37,609 bases of DNA from Planctomycetales bacterium (GTDB lineage Bacteria; Planctomycetota; Planctomycetia; Pirellulales; Pirellulaceae): NCBI GenBank assembly GCA_020427005.1, contig JAGQOY010000051.1, positions 1 through 37,609 of the forward strand. Direction: 5' to 3'. Both the position numbers and the translations under genes were made by a program. The notes beneath the pieces are model-generated. The model saw only the letters and a program-made list of their open reading frames with translations. It did no database searches and was not told where the DNA came from. Below are positions 1 to 8,094 of the stretch, one piece after another. Position 1 is the stretch's first letter; each line of letters starts with the position of its first letter.

Positions 1-80
1 CACTAGCAGGCTGCTGAAAGAGTAACCCGAAGCGTCAGCGAGGGAATGTGCCCAGCCCCTCGCTGACGCTTCGGGTTGTT
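1..80. repeat. Dispersed palindromic repeat element, copy 1
   Basis: A near-perfect palindrome has arms at 24-43 and 58-77 (AACCCGAAGCGTCAGCGAGG and its reverse complement), extendable by one pair to 44/57, around a loop of about 12 nt. The flank at 1-23 (CACTAGCAGGCTGCTGAAAG and on) is also conserved in the second copy at 22443-22533, which lies in the opposite orientation. A shared flank plus a shared hairpin marks a discrete mobile or REP-like element rather than a chance terminator. The element may continue past the left edge of the window. Confidence 0.85.
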
Positions 81-154
81 AACGCTTCGGGTTGTTAACG
101 CTCGGGTTGTTAACGCTCGGGTTGTTAACGCTCGGGTTGTTAACGCTCGGGTTG
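71..154. repeat. 15-bp tandem repeat array
   Basis: About five and a half head-to-tail copies of a 15-bp unit, TCGGGTTGTTAACGC, occur here; the first unit has one extra T. Each unit contains the 6-bp palindrome GTTAAC. The array begins inside the right arm of the palindromic element (TCGGGTT at 71-77), so it looks like local slippage or expansion of that arm. Read in one frame it would give a repeating LTLGL peptide, which I do not consider coding. Confidence 0.9.
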
Positions 155-317
155 CCAATCGTCCACGAGATTTCGCAAATGGACTTTTTCATCACCCTAC
201 TAGTGCGTGTACAGAGGGAATCCGTTACTACCTTGAGCCTGTTTGAATTGTTCTTATCTTTACCGCGAATAGCACGAAGTAGAAAGCCTGTAACCGTGCT
301 GGAGGTCGTGAACCTTA

Positions 318-353
318 CGAAAAAAAGGCCACCGGCGAATACCGCTGGTGGCC
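318..353 (-). terminator. Intrinsic terminator after the beta-propeller gene
   Basis: The inverted repeat GGCCACCGGC / GCTGGTGGCC (about 327-353, one mismatch, loop about 7 nt) is preceded on the plus strand by seven A. On the minus strand it is therefore a strong GC hairpin followed by TTTTTTT, the classical rho-independent form. It lies about 100 nt beyond the stop of the minus-strand gene that ends at 454. Confidence 0.8.
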
Positions 354-453
354 AAAGTTAAAGGTGAATATTGTTTGAACAATAGAAATTTATCCGAGGG
401 ATGCGGCCACCTGAAGGCAGTGAACACCGCGAGACCGCTTTTTGAGGGAACTG

Positions 454-2115
454 CTAATTGCTTGGGTTGCTTTCCGTACCCTCTTGTATCGCAAACAGGC
501 GATTTCGGTTGGCAATGAATAGCGATCCATTTGCGGCCACTGGAGTCGTGTAGACAGCGCTTTCCATATTGATTTCACCTAACAGTTCTTGCTCTGGTGC
601 AAGTTTAAAAATTGCAATATCGCCATCCTCGTCACTGATATACACCCGATCTTCGACGATCAAAGGAGACGCCCAGCTCGCAGCGAACATATCGTAGGTC
701 CAATGGGCTTTTCCCGTCTTGGCGTCCAAGCAATGAAAGACACCGCTAAAGTCGGCGATGAAAAGTAAATCATTTTTTATGGCAGCCGTACCACAGGTGC
801 GGTGCATTGTAGTTTCGAACTCTTCCGGATCATTACCAACGTAGTGCCAGAGGGCTGCCGAATTGGGATTGTCCCGCTCAAAGTCTCCATCCTTTTCGAC
901 AAGTGCTTGAAGGCGCTTGTGGGCAATTGGCTGGCTCGGGTTTTTCGAATTGTAAACCAAAGTTGGGCTCACATCGCCTCGTTTAGTTGGATCGATGCAC
1001 CAAAGGTGTCCACCTCCTTCGCCATGTTCAGGGTCCTCTCCAACGGCGATGTAAACCAGACCGTCGTAAACAACGGGCGTACCAATAATATGGTTTCTTG
1101 TGGCAGACCCTCCCAGCACATAAAGTGATTCTTTCGGGTTGCAATCAAATTTCCACAGCAATTCACTCTTGCCCTCATTGCCATCAGCAGCAAAGCTGTA
1201 CAGCCAGCCGTCCCCTCCACCGAAAAGCACTTGTTTAACACCACCTAGTTCAGCGTAAGCTGGAGAGGACCATTGCCCATGTAACACGTTGGCACCTGGT
1301 GAGTTGTCGGTCCACAAGACTTCACCCGTCGAACGACGCAAACAGATAAAACTGGGAGCTGATTCTGCTGGTAAATTCTGATGACCTTCATCGACACCAT
1401 TGGAAGTATTCACAAACAGCAAATCCCCAGCGCAAGTAACTGAACAGCTACACATATTGTGTTGAGACACAGCCAACTGTTTCATCATGTTGAAAGTCCA
1501 AACTACATCAGCTTCATCTTCATTTTCATTTGCCTCTTCCTTGTACGGTCCGTCATTTTCTCCATCCCTAAATCCGTTGACGTCCAGGCAGACAACTTCA
1601 CCACGGCTAGAGACATACCACAGCATGTCTCCGTCGATCAGTGGGGCAGAGCAGATGCCTTGATGAGGCCAATCATGCACGCGTCCAGTGGAAAGTTTTT
1701 CGTTGGAATGTTGCCACAGGAATTCGCCCGTCTTTTCGTCAAAGCACAGCAGTACACCCAAATCGACTTCATGAGGGTACCGTTCCAGATAACCAGCGCC
1801 GTTATTGGTGCCAACGAATACCTTTCCGTTTGCCACAATTGGGTTGCCATAGGTTTCCGATCCTAAAGGCATCGACCAGCGAATGTTTTGGCCCTTGATG
1901 ACGTCCCATTCGGTGGCGATACCTGGTTCGTCGGTGACATTGTTTCTTAAATGGGAACCCGCCCATTGCGGCCAATCGTGTGCCCCAACCTTGAGCTGAC
2001 TTATTACCTGACGCACTTCGGAGACTGGGTCATAGTCTTGAGCGACACCGGGCGTCACAAGCAACAAATTCAAAAAGTAAGCCCAGGCAATGTGAGGCGT
2101 AATTATACGTTTCAT
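454..2115 (-). CDS. Secreted PQQ-like beta-propeller repeat protein
   Basis: This 553-residue protein has a signal peptide (about residues 1-25, ending near GVAQ) followed by repeated blades of the type 'G.VFVGTNNG...L.CFDEKTGEFLW', 'WYVSSRGEVVCLD' and 'LFIADFSGVFHCLDAKTGKAHW'. This alternation of a short hydrophobic strand with 'D.KTG...W' is typical of the PQQ/BamB-like beta-propeller fold. It is probably an exported scaffold or binding protein. No quinoprotein dehydrogenase catalytic set or heme motif is evident, so enzyme activity should not be assumed. It lies 162 nt downstream of a second beta-propeller gene on the same strand and shares its ribosome-binding leader (GAAGAGG, 11 nt before ATG). 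A terminator follows at 318-353. Confidence 0.88.
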   Translation of the reverse strand: MKRIITPHIAWAYFLNLLLVTPGVAQDYDPVSEVRQVISQLKVGAHDWPQWAGSHLRNNVTDEPGIATEWDVIKGQNIRWSMPLGSETYGNPIVANGKVFVGTNNGAGYLERYPHEVDLGVLLCFDEKTGEFLWQHSNEKLSTGRVHDWPHQGICSAPLIDGDMLWYVSSRGEVVCLDVNGFRDGENDGPYKEEANENEDEADVVWTFNMMKQLAVSQHNMCSCSVTCAGDLLFVNTSNGVDEGHQNLPAESAPSFICLRRSTGEVLWTDNSPGANVLHGQWSSPAYAELGGVKQVLFGGGDGWLYSFAADGNEGKSELLWKFDCNPKESLYVLGGSATRNHIIGTPVVYDGLVYIAVGEDPEHGEGGGHLWCIDPTKRGDVSPTLVYNSKNPSQPIAHKRLQALVEKDGDFERDNPNSAALWHYVGNDPEEFETTMHRTCGTAAIKNDLLFIADFSGVFHCLDAKTGKAHWTYDMFAASWASPLIVEDRVYISDEDGDIAIFKLAPEQELLGEINMESAVYTTPVAANGSLFIANRNRLFAIQEGTESNPSN

Positions 2116-2126
2116 GGATTCAAAAA

Positions 2127-2133
2127 CCTCTTC
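2127..2133 (-). promoter_or_regulatory. Ribosome binding site GAAGAGG
   Basis: On the minus strand GAAGAGG lies 11 nt before the ATG at 2115 and fixes that start. The same heptamer at the same spacing precedes the neighbouring gene (4539-4545), so the two leaders appear to be related. Confidence 0.6.
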
Positions 2134-2216
2134 AGATTTGTTGTCATGTCGAATGATTCGACGTATTCGAATTGGTAATTAGAGACTAATTGGCTTGAAA
2201 TTTTGGGCTACAGCCA

Positions 2217-2245
2217 AATAGCCCATTTGTGTCACGTGACAAATA
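2217..2245. promoter_or_regulatory. Palindrome GTCACGTGAC in intergenic gap
   Basis: The 10-bp perfect palindrome GTCACGTGAC (2231-2240) sits in near-symmetric flanks (TTTGT...ACAAA with a short offset) in the 162-bp gap between the two beta-propeller genes. A smaller stem (GGGCTA/TAGCCC) precedes it. It could be an operator for a dimeric regulator or part of a transcript-end structure. The role is inferred from symmetry and position only. Confidence 0.35.
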
Positions 2246-2277
2246 AACAGTTTCTTCTGCATGCGAAAGCGTTCGCA

Positions 2278-4527
2278 CTAATTTCGATAGACCTTCACGT
2301 TGTCGATATAGAATTCTGCTGTGGAGGAATTACCAAAAAGCCCCGGACTACCCGTTGCATTGGGTGTTTCATCGGTCGCCTCAACTGTCCATTGTTCTGG
2401 TTCAGGTTCGCCTTTTCTCCACGCCTTACCTCGCAAGGTGACTTTTCCGTCTTGATTTTCAGCTTGAAATTTCAAATGGTACCACTGATTGGCTGACCAT
2501 TCGAAGGGTTGGGATTTGGCAAACCGCAGTTCCAATCGCGGAGTCCATGATCGAATCTGCAATTGATCCTTATCCATTAGATCTAGCGTATACCGTTGAT
2601 TAATCAGGCCCATATCGGCTCGTCGTCCGTTTGATTCATTGGCTGTTGAATAGACTTCTGCTTCGATCGTGTAATCGTGAAGAGTTGTCCAGCCCATCCA
2701 ACTTTGACTGCGAGTTCCTTTGGGAATCGTGGCGATCTTAACCAACATGGATTCGCCATCCATTTCTTTGGGCTGGTGGCGATATGCAGCGCCTATCCAA
2801 GTCACAGGTACTTTTTTGTCAGAGAAGTCAAATGACCACGGGAGGTCGGGTAGCACTCGCACTCTGGCCGTACTACTTAGCTCCCCGAACTTTGCAGTTA
2901 TCATGGCAACCGAGTGCTGAGCTTCAGCGGGTGCCGCGTAAACTCCGTTGGCATTTATTGTACCAGCGTCGGTGCTAAACTCTGCTTCCACTACGCGTAT
3001 GAATTGTCCACGGGAATTGTAAGCCCGGACCTGATAGGGAGTGCTTTGACCAGGAGCCAGCATTGCCTCAACAGGAGCGATTTGAATGTGAGCAACTTCA
3101 TCGTTATCGCCACGTTGAGTTTCAGCTTGCGGTGCTGGGATCGGATCGGAATCCACAACGGCGTCTTTGCTTCCGATGCAATAGAGTTTCTTTGTGGTTG
3201 CCAAGAAGATCTTGCCTCCGGAAATAATAGGAGAGGCGAGAATTTCTTCACCGTTGGAAGTGCGAATACGTTTGATTTCCTTCACGCCGTCTTCGGTGGG
3301 TTCGAATATCCAAAAATTACCTGTTTGTTCGCAAGCGTAGATTTTGCCATCCCCATAAACCATGGAACCCGGTCTACGTCCTATTTTCTTTTCAAAAATG
3401 ATATTTCCATTCTCTGGATCAATGACCACAAAATTCCCTCCATCTTCAATGACATACAACCTGCCGTTTACAAACATCGGTTGGCTGCCTTCAACACTAT
3501 GCGAGGGGATTTTCCACTTGATCTGATCTTCCTTGATTTCACCCTTCAAGTTTCCGTTAAGCGCAAAGATGGCTCCTAGAACTCTAGTGTCGTACGAGTT
3601 CTGTTCTCGATGACCACAATAAACCGATCCATCTACGACTAAGGGAGGAGTATTAATGCCGCGATTCGAACAATCGTACTTCCAAATGATTCTTCCCGTG
3701 CGGGGTTGCATAGCGTACATGAAGCCGTCCCCAGCTCCAAAAACCATTGCAGCTTGGCCATTGAAGGTTGTTAGAAATGGAGTCGAGTAGGTTGTATCTT
3801 CAGGACGCGGACGTGTACCTGAAAACCAAACAGCTCCCCCAGTTTTCTTGTCGAAAGCAACGAATCGATGGGCTGGAACCGCGTTTTCGCCCCATTGTGT
3901 CATCACGCCACTTATGATGACCAAATCATCAAACACAATGGGAAAATTGGTTCGGCCTCCGTAAGTGCTCAGCATGCCGTATTCTTCACTCATGGCATGT
4001 TCCCAAACGGTTTCTCCAGTTTCACCGTTGAGACAGACGAACTGGCAGCCTAATCCCAGCCAATAGATATATCCCGTCTTGGGATCCGCAATCGGGCTAG
4101 ACCAACCGACGCGTTCTGCAGGTGCATCGGAAAGGAAAACATTGTGATGGTGTGACCAAATCTCTTCGCCTGTGTCCGCGTTCAAACAAACCAGTTGTTC
4201 ACCCTCTTGCTGACTCTCTGGCTTATAGCGCGTAACAATGTACAGTCGTCCATTTAGCGTTATTGGAGTACTCCGGGAAGCATATTCTTCTTTGGCCCAG
4301 AGGACATTTTCACCTTTGGTGGACCAGGTTTCGGGGAGATTCTTTTCTCTGGAGATGCCGTTGGCCTCAGGGCCTCGCCACTGGAACCAATCTGCTGGTT
4401 GTTCAGCCCAAAGTTGAGTGCAGCTACAAAAAGAAATGAATGAGACGATGATAACGCGAATGCAAATTTCGAATCGTCGAAATTGATGCAAACTCGAAGT
4501 GCGATTTAATCGAACTTGCCGTTTCAT
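2278..4527 (-). CDS. Secreted PQQ-like beta-propeller with Ig-like and LamG-like C-terminal domains
   Basis: This 749-residue protein has a long N-region and a hydrophobic signal or anchor (about 20-42, ending CTQLWAEQ). A beta-propeller follows (about 45-455), with blades such as 'G.LYIVTRYKP...LVCLNADTGEEIW' and 'G.FMYAMQPRTGRIIWKYD'. An Ig-like (Big-type) segment spans about 474-558. The C-terminal part (about 560-749) is a beta-rich, LamG/DUF1080-like concanavalin-type domain with 'W..FDFSDKKVPVTW...' near its start and 'G.FGNSSTAEFYIDNVKVYRN' at the end. The domain mix suggests an exported carbohydrate- or polymer-interacting protein, but no catalytic residues are apparent. It is first in a probable two-gene unit with the gene ending at 454. 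Confidence 0.88.
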   Translation of the reverse strand: MKRQVRLNRTSSLHQFRRFEICIRVIIVSFISFCSCTQLWAEQPADWFQWRGPEANGISREKNLPETWSTKGENVLWAKEEYASRSTPITLNGRLYIVTRYKPESQQEGEQLVCLNADTGEEIWSHHHNVFLSDAPAERVGWSSPIADPKTGYIYWLGLGCQFVCLNGETGETVWEHAMSEEYGMLSTYGGRTNFPIVFDDLVIISGVMTQWGENAVPAHRFVAFDKKTGGAVWFSGTRPRPEDTTYSTPFLTTFNGQAAMVFGAGDGFMYAMQPRTGRIIWKYDCSNRGINTPPLVVDGSVYCGHREQNSYDTRVLGAIFALNGNLKGEIKEDQIKWKIPSHSVEGSQPMFVNGRLYVIEDGGNFVVIDPENGNIIFEKKIGRRPGSMVYGDGKIYACEQTGNFWIFEPTEDGVKEIKRIRTSNGEEILASPIISGGKIFLATTKKLYCIGSKDAVVDSDPIPAPQAETQRGDNDEVAHIQIAPVEAMLAPGQSTPYQVRAYNSRGQFIRVVEAEFSTDAGTINANGVYAAPAEAQHSVAMITAKFGELSSTARVRVLPDLPWSFDFSDKKVPVTWIGAAYRHQPKEMDGESMLVKIATIPKGTRSQSWMGWTTLHDYTIEAEVYSTANESNGRRADMGLINQRYTLDLMDKDQLQIRSWTPRLELRFAKSQPFEWSANQWYHLKFQAENQDGKVTLRGKAWRKGEPEPEQWTVEATDETPNATGSPGLFGNSSTAEFYIDNVKVYRN

Positions 4528-5042
4528 ATTGTAAGAAACCTCTTCTGATTGTTATTTTTATTGGTACTTGAAATCACGAGTTAAGTTGCCAAATTGCACT
4601 TGCGTAACTGGGATTTACACAACCGCTGATTTGCAAAGCAATTGAAAGACCAAGACGTTGCGGTGGGTAATCCGTCCGATCACTGTGTGTTAGATGAGGA
4701 CGCAAAACTCAGCAACGCGAACCAAGGATTATCTACACAAAGGCACTATTGTTCTAGTAGCAATCTGTAAGGTGGGGCAAGTCTTGTTGCAGTATTGGCA
4801 GGTTTTTTGGTGGGAGGGTTGGAATCTGTTGCCGGGCGGCAGTTCAATTTGAAACGGAAAGATAATAGACCAAAAGGTGGTTTTTTCCGCTTGATGATTA
4901 TTCCGATTATTTACAGATATTAAGGCAGGGTGGGAGTTAAAGTTCTGATTGGTCACATGAGTTCTACGCATGCCAAGTGTATATGTTTCGCTACGGTTAA
5001 GCAAATTGTCCTTGTTAGCAAAAGTTCAATGGCTAAACGAAA
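4528..5042. other. Gene-free stretch upstream of the beta-propeller pair
   Basis: About 0.5 kb separates the DUF1559 terminator from the 749-residue beta-propeller gene. It holds the GAAGAGG ribosome binding site at 4539-4545 (minus strand). It probably also contains the promoter for the minus-strand pair, but I cannot point to a clear -35/-10. Short open frames here have no recognisable composition or start signals and were not called. Confidence 0.5.
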
Positions 5043-5066
5043 CAGGCCCCGAAAATTCGAGGCCTG
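5043..5066 (-). terminator. Hairpin terminator after DUF1559 gene
   Basis: The inverted repeat CAGGCCCCGAA / TTCGAGGCCTG, with almost no loop beyond AA, lies 32 nt downstream of the minus-strand stop at 5098. On the minus strand it is followed by TTTCGTTT, a weak U-tract. Position and stem strength support a terminator; the imperfect U-tract lowers certainty. Confidence 0.6.
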
Positions 5067-5097
5067 AGCAATGTTGGATTCACCACCTAGCGACAGC

Positions 5098-6171
5098 TTA
5101 CTCGTAGTCGTCTTGTTTGAGCAAGTAGAGAGTGTTAGGCACATCACTTTGTTTTGTTTGCGGAGTCATCAATGCCTGGTAAACGTGATAAGGTATTTTG
5201 TCGCTGAGCGCTTTGACAGAACCATCCATAAATGCAGTATTGATAACATTTGTGTGCCCGGAGGATGGGCGGGCGGATTCGAAGGTACCCTTGGGGGCAC
5301 TTAATCCCAGGCCATTGAAGAGATTCACGGGTTGTGTGTTGTCAGCTACAGCAGAGGGGCGAGTTGAATCAGCTGGATTTTGCAGACGATACAGCCAAAC
5401 CATGCCTACGTGCCATTTTGCAGAACCGTCATAAACACCGCGTGAAGAATCATCGCTCGTCACATAGGCCCATGAATCGGCCTGCAAGTTCTCTGAAAAG
5501 GCAATCGTCTGTGAGCTTCCATCCCGAATGGCATCATTGGAGATGCGAGTTGAAACTGCGTCAAATGTTCCGGCAGCTTTGTTTAGAAATAGACCGTTCT
5601 GTTTCTTTTGGGCTTTCTTGAATTGATCTGCGAGTGCACCTGTATAGCCAAGGGCTGCACCTTGGGAGCCGGAAAACACAGGGACAAAGCCAGCGTTGCA
5701 GACATAGCTGTTCTGCCCCAGTACTTCGTCATCATTTCCATTATCACTATTGCAAATGAGCGTGCCGATGTTTGGGTAAAAGTTGGCAGCGTTGGCTCCC
5801 GAAGATGCGGGGTTGTAACTGGCGGGAGCAGCCGTTGTAGCCCAAGCGGTATTGGTCGAAGGGTCATCCCAATTGTCACGTAAGGGTTGTTGCTCAATGA
5901 AAGGCAGAAGTGCGATGACCCAGGAACCTACTTTTTGTGAGCCATCTCCAGTTCCAAAACTTTCCTGATAGCCAGGCATTTGCTTCTTGGCGGTTTCGAA
6001 TTGAATGGTGGCGGCAGCTAACTGTTTCAAGTTATTCGCGCAAGCAGCCCGTCGGGCGGCCTCGCGAGCCATCTGAACAGCTGGGAGCAGCAAGCCCACC
6101 AGAACTCCAATGATTGCAATAACAACCAGCAACTCCACCAGTGTGAAGCCGTGACGGTAGAAACGACGCAT
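5098..6171 (-). CDS. DUF1559 domain protein with type IV pilin-like N-terminus
   Basis: This 357-residue protein begins [20 protein letters not shown]. That is a class III/pseudopilin prepilin-peptidase site, with Gly8 before Phe9 and a Glu at mature position 5, followed by a single hydrophobic helix. '[24 protein letters not shown]' (about 29-52) and the C-terminal '[19 protein letters not shown]' are hallmarks of the DUF1559 (SBP_bac_10-like) family, which is highly expanded in Planctomycetes. The protein is presumably processed by a prepilin peptidase and assembled into, or anchored by, a type II secretion/pilus-like structure; individual functions are unknown. It stands alone between a terminator (5043-5066) and a gene-poor stretch upstream. 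Confidence 0.95.
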   Translation of the reverse strand: MRRFYRHGFTLVELLVVIAIIGVLVGLLLPAVQMAREAARRAACANNLKQLAAATIQFETAKKQMPGYQESFGTGDGSQKVGSWVIALLPFIEQQPLRDNWDDPSTNTAWATTAAPASYNPASSGANAANFYPNIGTLICNSDNGNDDEVLGQNSYVCNAGFVPVFSGSQGAALGYTGALADQFKKAQKKQNGLFLNKAAGTFDAVSTRISNDAIRDGSSQTIAFSENLQADSWAYVTSDDSSRGVYDGSAKWHVGMVWLYRLQNPADSTRPSAVADNTQPVNLFNGLGLSAPKGTFESARPSSGHTNVINTAFMDGSVKALSDKIPYHVYQALMTPQTKQSDVPNTLYLLKQDDYE

Positions 6172-6499
6172 GTAACGGACCCTTTGCGTGCTTGATGAGA
6201 AGTCTCAATGAGATGACAAGTACCCTTCTCCCCAATAGTTTATTGTCGCAGATTTACCCCTCCGCGTCTAGCGTTTGAATCTGGACCCCATGGCGTGCTG
6301 AATCTAAATCCCCTGGAAAAGGAGGGTGCTATTGACCTCAGACTTAGGAATGGGGCCATCCAAGCGTTAAAAGCGATAGATCCGGACTGTTACCGCAATA
6401 GGTGTTGAATCCAACTTCAGATTGGAAGGCCGCCTGCGAATCCAAGGGTTATTCTAATTAGGACTTGCCTCTTCAACTTCCATTACGTGAGAGCCTCGC
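6172..6499. other. Gene-free divergent intergenic region
   Basis: This 328-bp gap lies between the DUF1559 gene (minus) and a small secreted-protein gene (plus), so it must hold both promoters. I see no clear operator, riboswitch or terminator; only weak, scattered complementary runs such as TACCCCTCC near 6256 and GGAGGGT near 6321. Confidence 0.5.
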
Positions 6500-6817
6500 A
6501 TGCGATTTAGGCCGACCATTCTGGTCATTATTCTTGTGCTTACAGGTAACTCACTGGCATTTAACTCACTGGCATTTGGCCAGATACCTGCTTTTCCCTG
6601 GGGGAGCTCTTCTACATGTGATGTTACTCCCGCCATTCACCTTGCACCCCCCCAGGTTCCTGTCCAGATTCTTTCCGCGCCTGCCTATCCATCATTGACT
6701 CAACAATTAGCACCTAAGCCTACCTATAATTACGGTTGGTTTGGGTCTTCACCTATTCCGACTTGGACGAGACACTTTGGAATAAATCGCGGCTATACAC
6801 AGTGGACGCAGCGCTAA
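6500..6817 (+). CDS. Small secreted protein of unknown function
   Basis: This predicted 105-residue protein has an N-terminal signal peptide (RFRPTILVIILVLTGNSLAF..., likely cleaved near FGQ, about residue 28). The mature part is short, rich in Pro, Ser and Tyr ('APPQVPVQILSAPAYPSLTQQ', then 'YNYGWFGSSPIPTWTRHFGI'). It resembles the many small, exported, low-complexity planctomycete proteins, but I recognise no family. The signal peptide contains an in-frame 15-nt duplication (6548-6562 and 6563-6577) that doubles NSLAF. The start is supported by GAGAG a few bases upstream. Confidence is moderate because the gene is short. Confidence 0.6.
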   Translation: MRFRPTILVIILVLTGNSLAFNSLAFGQIPAFPWGSSSTCDVTPAIHLAPPQVPVQILSAPAYPSLTQQLAPKPTYNYGWFGSSPIPTWTRHFGINRGYTQWTQR

Positions 6818-7053
6818 TACCTAACCAAAGATCCTTCTCTAGCATTCAGTTTCTGCGCCCTTCTGCTACTCGTTCATTGGGGGTAGCATGTGCAGTATTC
6901 TTTGGCGACCGGCTAACGAAAACGGGCTCCCATCGTAGAGCAGTTGTCTCATTTGTCCGGAACATCTTTGGCACTCTAGTCCTTGGGCGGGCGACCTTTC
7001 GATAGCTCCGTCAAGTTTTTGTCCCGCGAAATTATCATCAATAAGGCGAGTTT

Positions 7054-7938
7054 ATGCCCGCTATGCTTTTGGATGGAAAGAAAACGGCATCTGAGATTAG
7101 AGCGGAGGTTGCCTCTGAAGTTGAACAGTGGAAAAAGCAAGGGGGGAAAACACCAAAGCTAGCGGCCGTACTTGTTGGAGATGACCCAGCCAGCCAGGTA
7201 TATGTGCGCAACAAAGAACGGGCTTGTGCGCAAGTTGGCATGGCAAGTGAGCTGTTTCGACTGCCTGTTGCGACCAGCACTGAAGCACTATTGGAGTTGT
7301 TAGAGCAACTCAACAACGACCCCTATGTGCATGGTATTTTGGTCCAATTGCCATTGCCCTACGGGTTGGATACTCAGCGAATTCTGGATGCTGTTGCACC
7401 CAATAAAGATGTGGACGCCTTTGCCCCAGAAAATGTTGGCCTGTTAGTTCAAGGGCGTCCGAGGTTTTTGCCATGCACCCCACACGGGGTGGTGCAGATT
7501 CTGGCTCGATATGGGATTGTGCTAGAGGGAAAGCACGTAGTTGTTTTGGGGAGAAGTGACATTGTCGGCAAGCCTTTGGCAAACATGTTAGTTCAAAAGG
7601 ACATTGGGTTGGGTCCCCAGTATGCAAACGCCAGCGTCACAATCTGTCACTCTAAGAGCCAAAACCTTGCGGCAATTACACGAACCGCGGATGTCTTGGT
7701 GGCTGCGGTCGGCAAGCCAGGTCTTGTTTCTGCGGATATGGTGCGTCCAGGGGCCGTAGTGATTGATGTAGGCATCAATCGTGTTGGTGAGAAACTTGTG
7801 GGTGATGTAGATTTCGATGAGGTATCCAGTGTAGCTGGGCATCTCACTCCAGTCCCTGGGGGGGTTGGGCCTCTGACAATCGCTATGTTACTTCGCAACA
7901 CCCTGTTGGCTTGCCAAATCCAAGCCCTCGTTGACTAA
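7054..7938 (+). CDS. folD: Bifunctional methylenetetrahydrofolate dehydrogenase / methenyltetrahydrofolate cyclohydrolase
   Basis: FolD interconverts 5,10-methylene-, 5,10-methenyl- and 10-formyl-tetrahydrofolate with NADP, feeding purine and formyl-Met synthesis in the cytoplasm. The 294-residue length is normal. The catalytic Tyr50...Lys54 ('YVRNK') is present, as are the substrate motif 'VHGILVQLPLP' (about 90-100), the nucleotide-binding 'GRSDIVGKPLANML' (about 166-179) and the C-terminal 'PVPGGVGPLTIAMLLRNT'. It is followed 157 nt later by argB on the same strand. No strong Shine-Dalgarno site is visible before the ATG. The spacing suggests it is either first in, or separate from, the arg cluster. 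Confidence 0.97.
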   Translation: MPAMLLDGKKTASEIRAEVASEVEQWKKQGGKTPKLAAVLVGDDPASQVYVRNKERACAQVGMASELFRLPVATSTEALLELLEQLNNDPYVHGILVQLPLPYGLDTQRILDAVAPNKDVDAFAPENVGLLVQGRPRFLPCTPHGVVQILARYGIVLEGKHVVVLGRSDIVGKPLANMLVQKDIGLGPQYANASVTICHSKSQNLAAITRTADVLVAAVGKPGLVSADMVRPGAVVIDVGINRVGEKLVGDVDFDEVSSVAGHLTPVPGGVGPLTIAMLLRNTLLACQIQALVD

Positions 7939-8094
7939 CTTGCGTCTTTTGAAGATTTCACGCAGCGAGCAGGAAAAGTCTCCAAGCGAGATTGACGGGC
8001 AAGCTTGGGCTCGCCTACTATAGCTAGTTTTTCTGATCACTACGATTGACGGGTACGCAAGTCGCAGAATCTTGCTACCGGAGAGTTGCATTAA

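Noticed and set aside
92..361. 89-codon plus-strand frame encoding LTLGL repeats
   Set aside because: It is a translation of the 15-bp tandem array and starts with TTG; it has no ribosome binding site, and its 3' part runs through the minus-strand terminator.
802..1128. Plus-strand frames inside the beta-propeller genes (also near 1459-1898 and 2914-3579)
   Set aside because: They lie antisense to a well-supported coding region, and their composition (Cys/His/Phe-rich) is typical of shadow frames.
4729..5147. Two overlapping minus-strand frames in the gap upstream of the beta-propeller pair
   Set aside because: No family motifs or ribosome binding site; one runs through the DUF1559 terminator hairpin.
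6736..7005. 89-codon plus frame after the small secreted protein
   Set aside because: It overlaps the end of that gene in another frame and has no recognisable domain or start signal.
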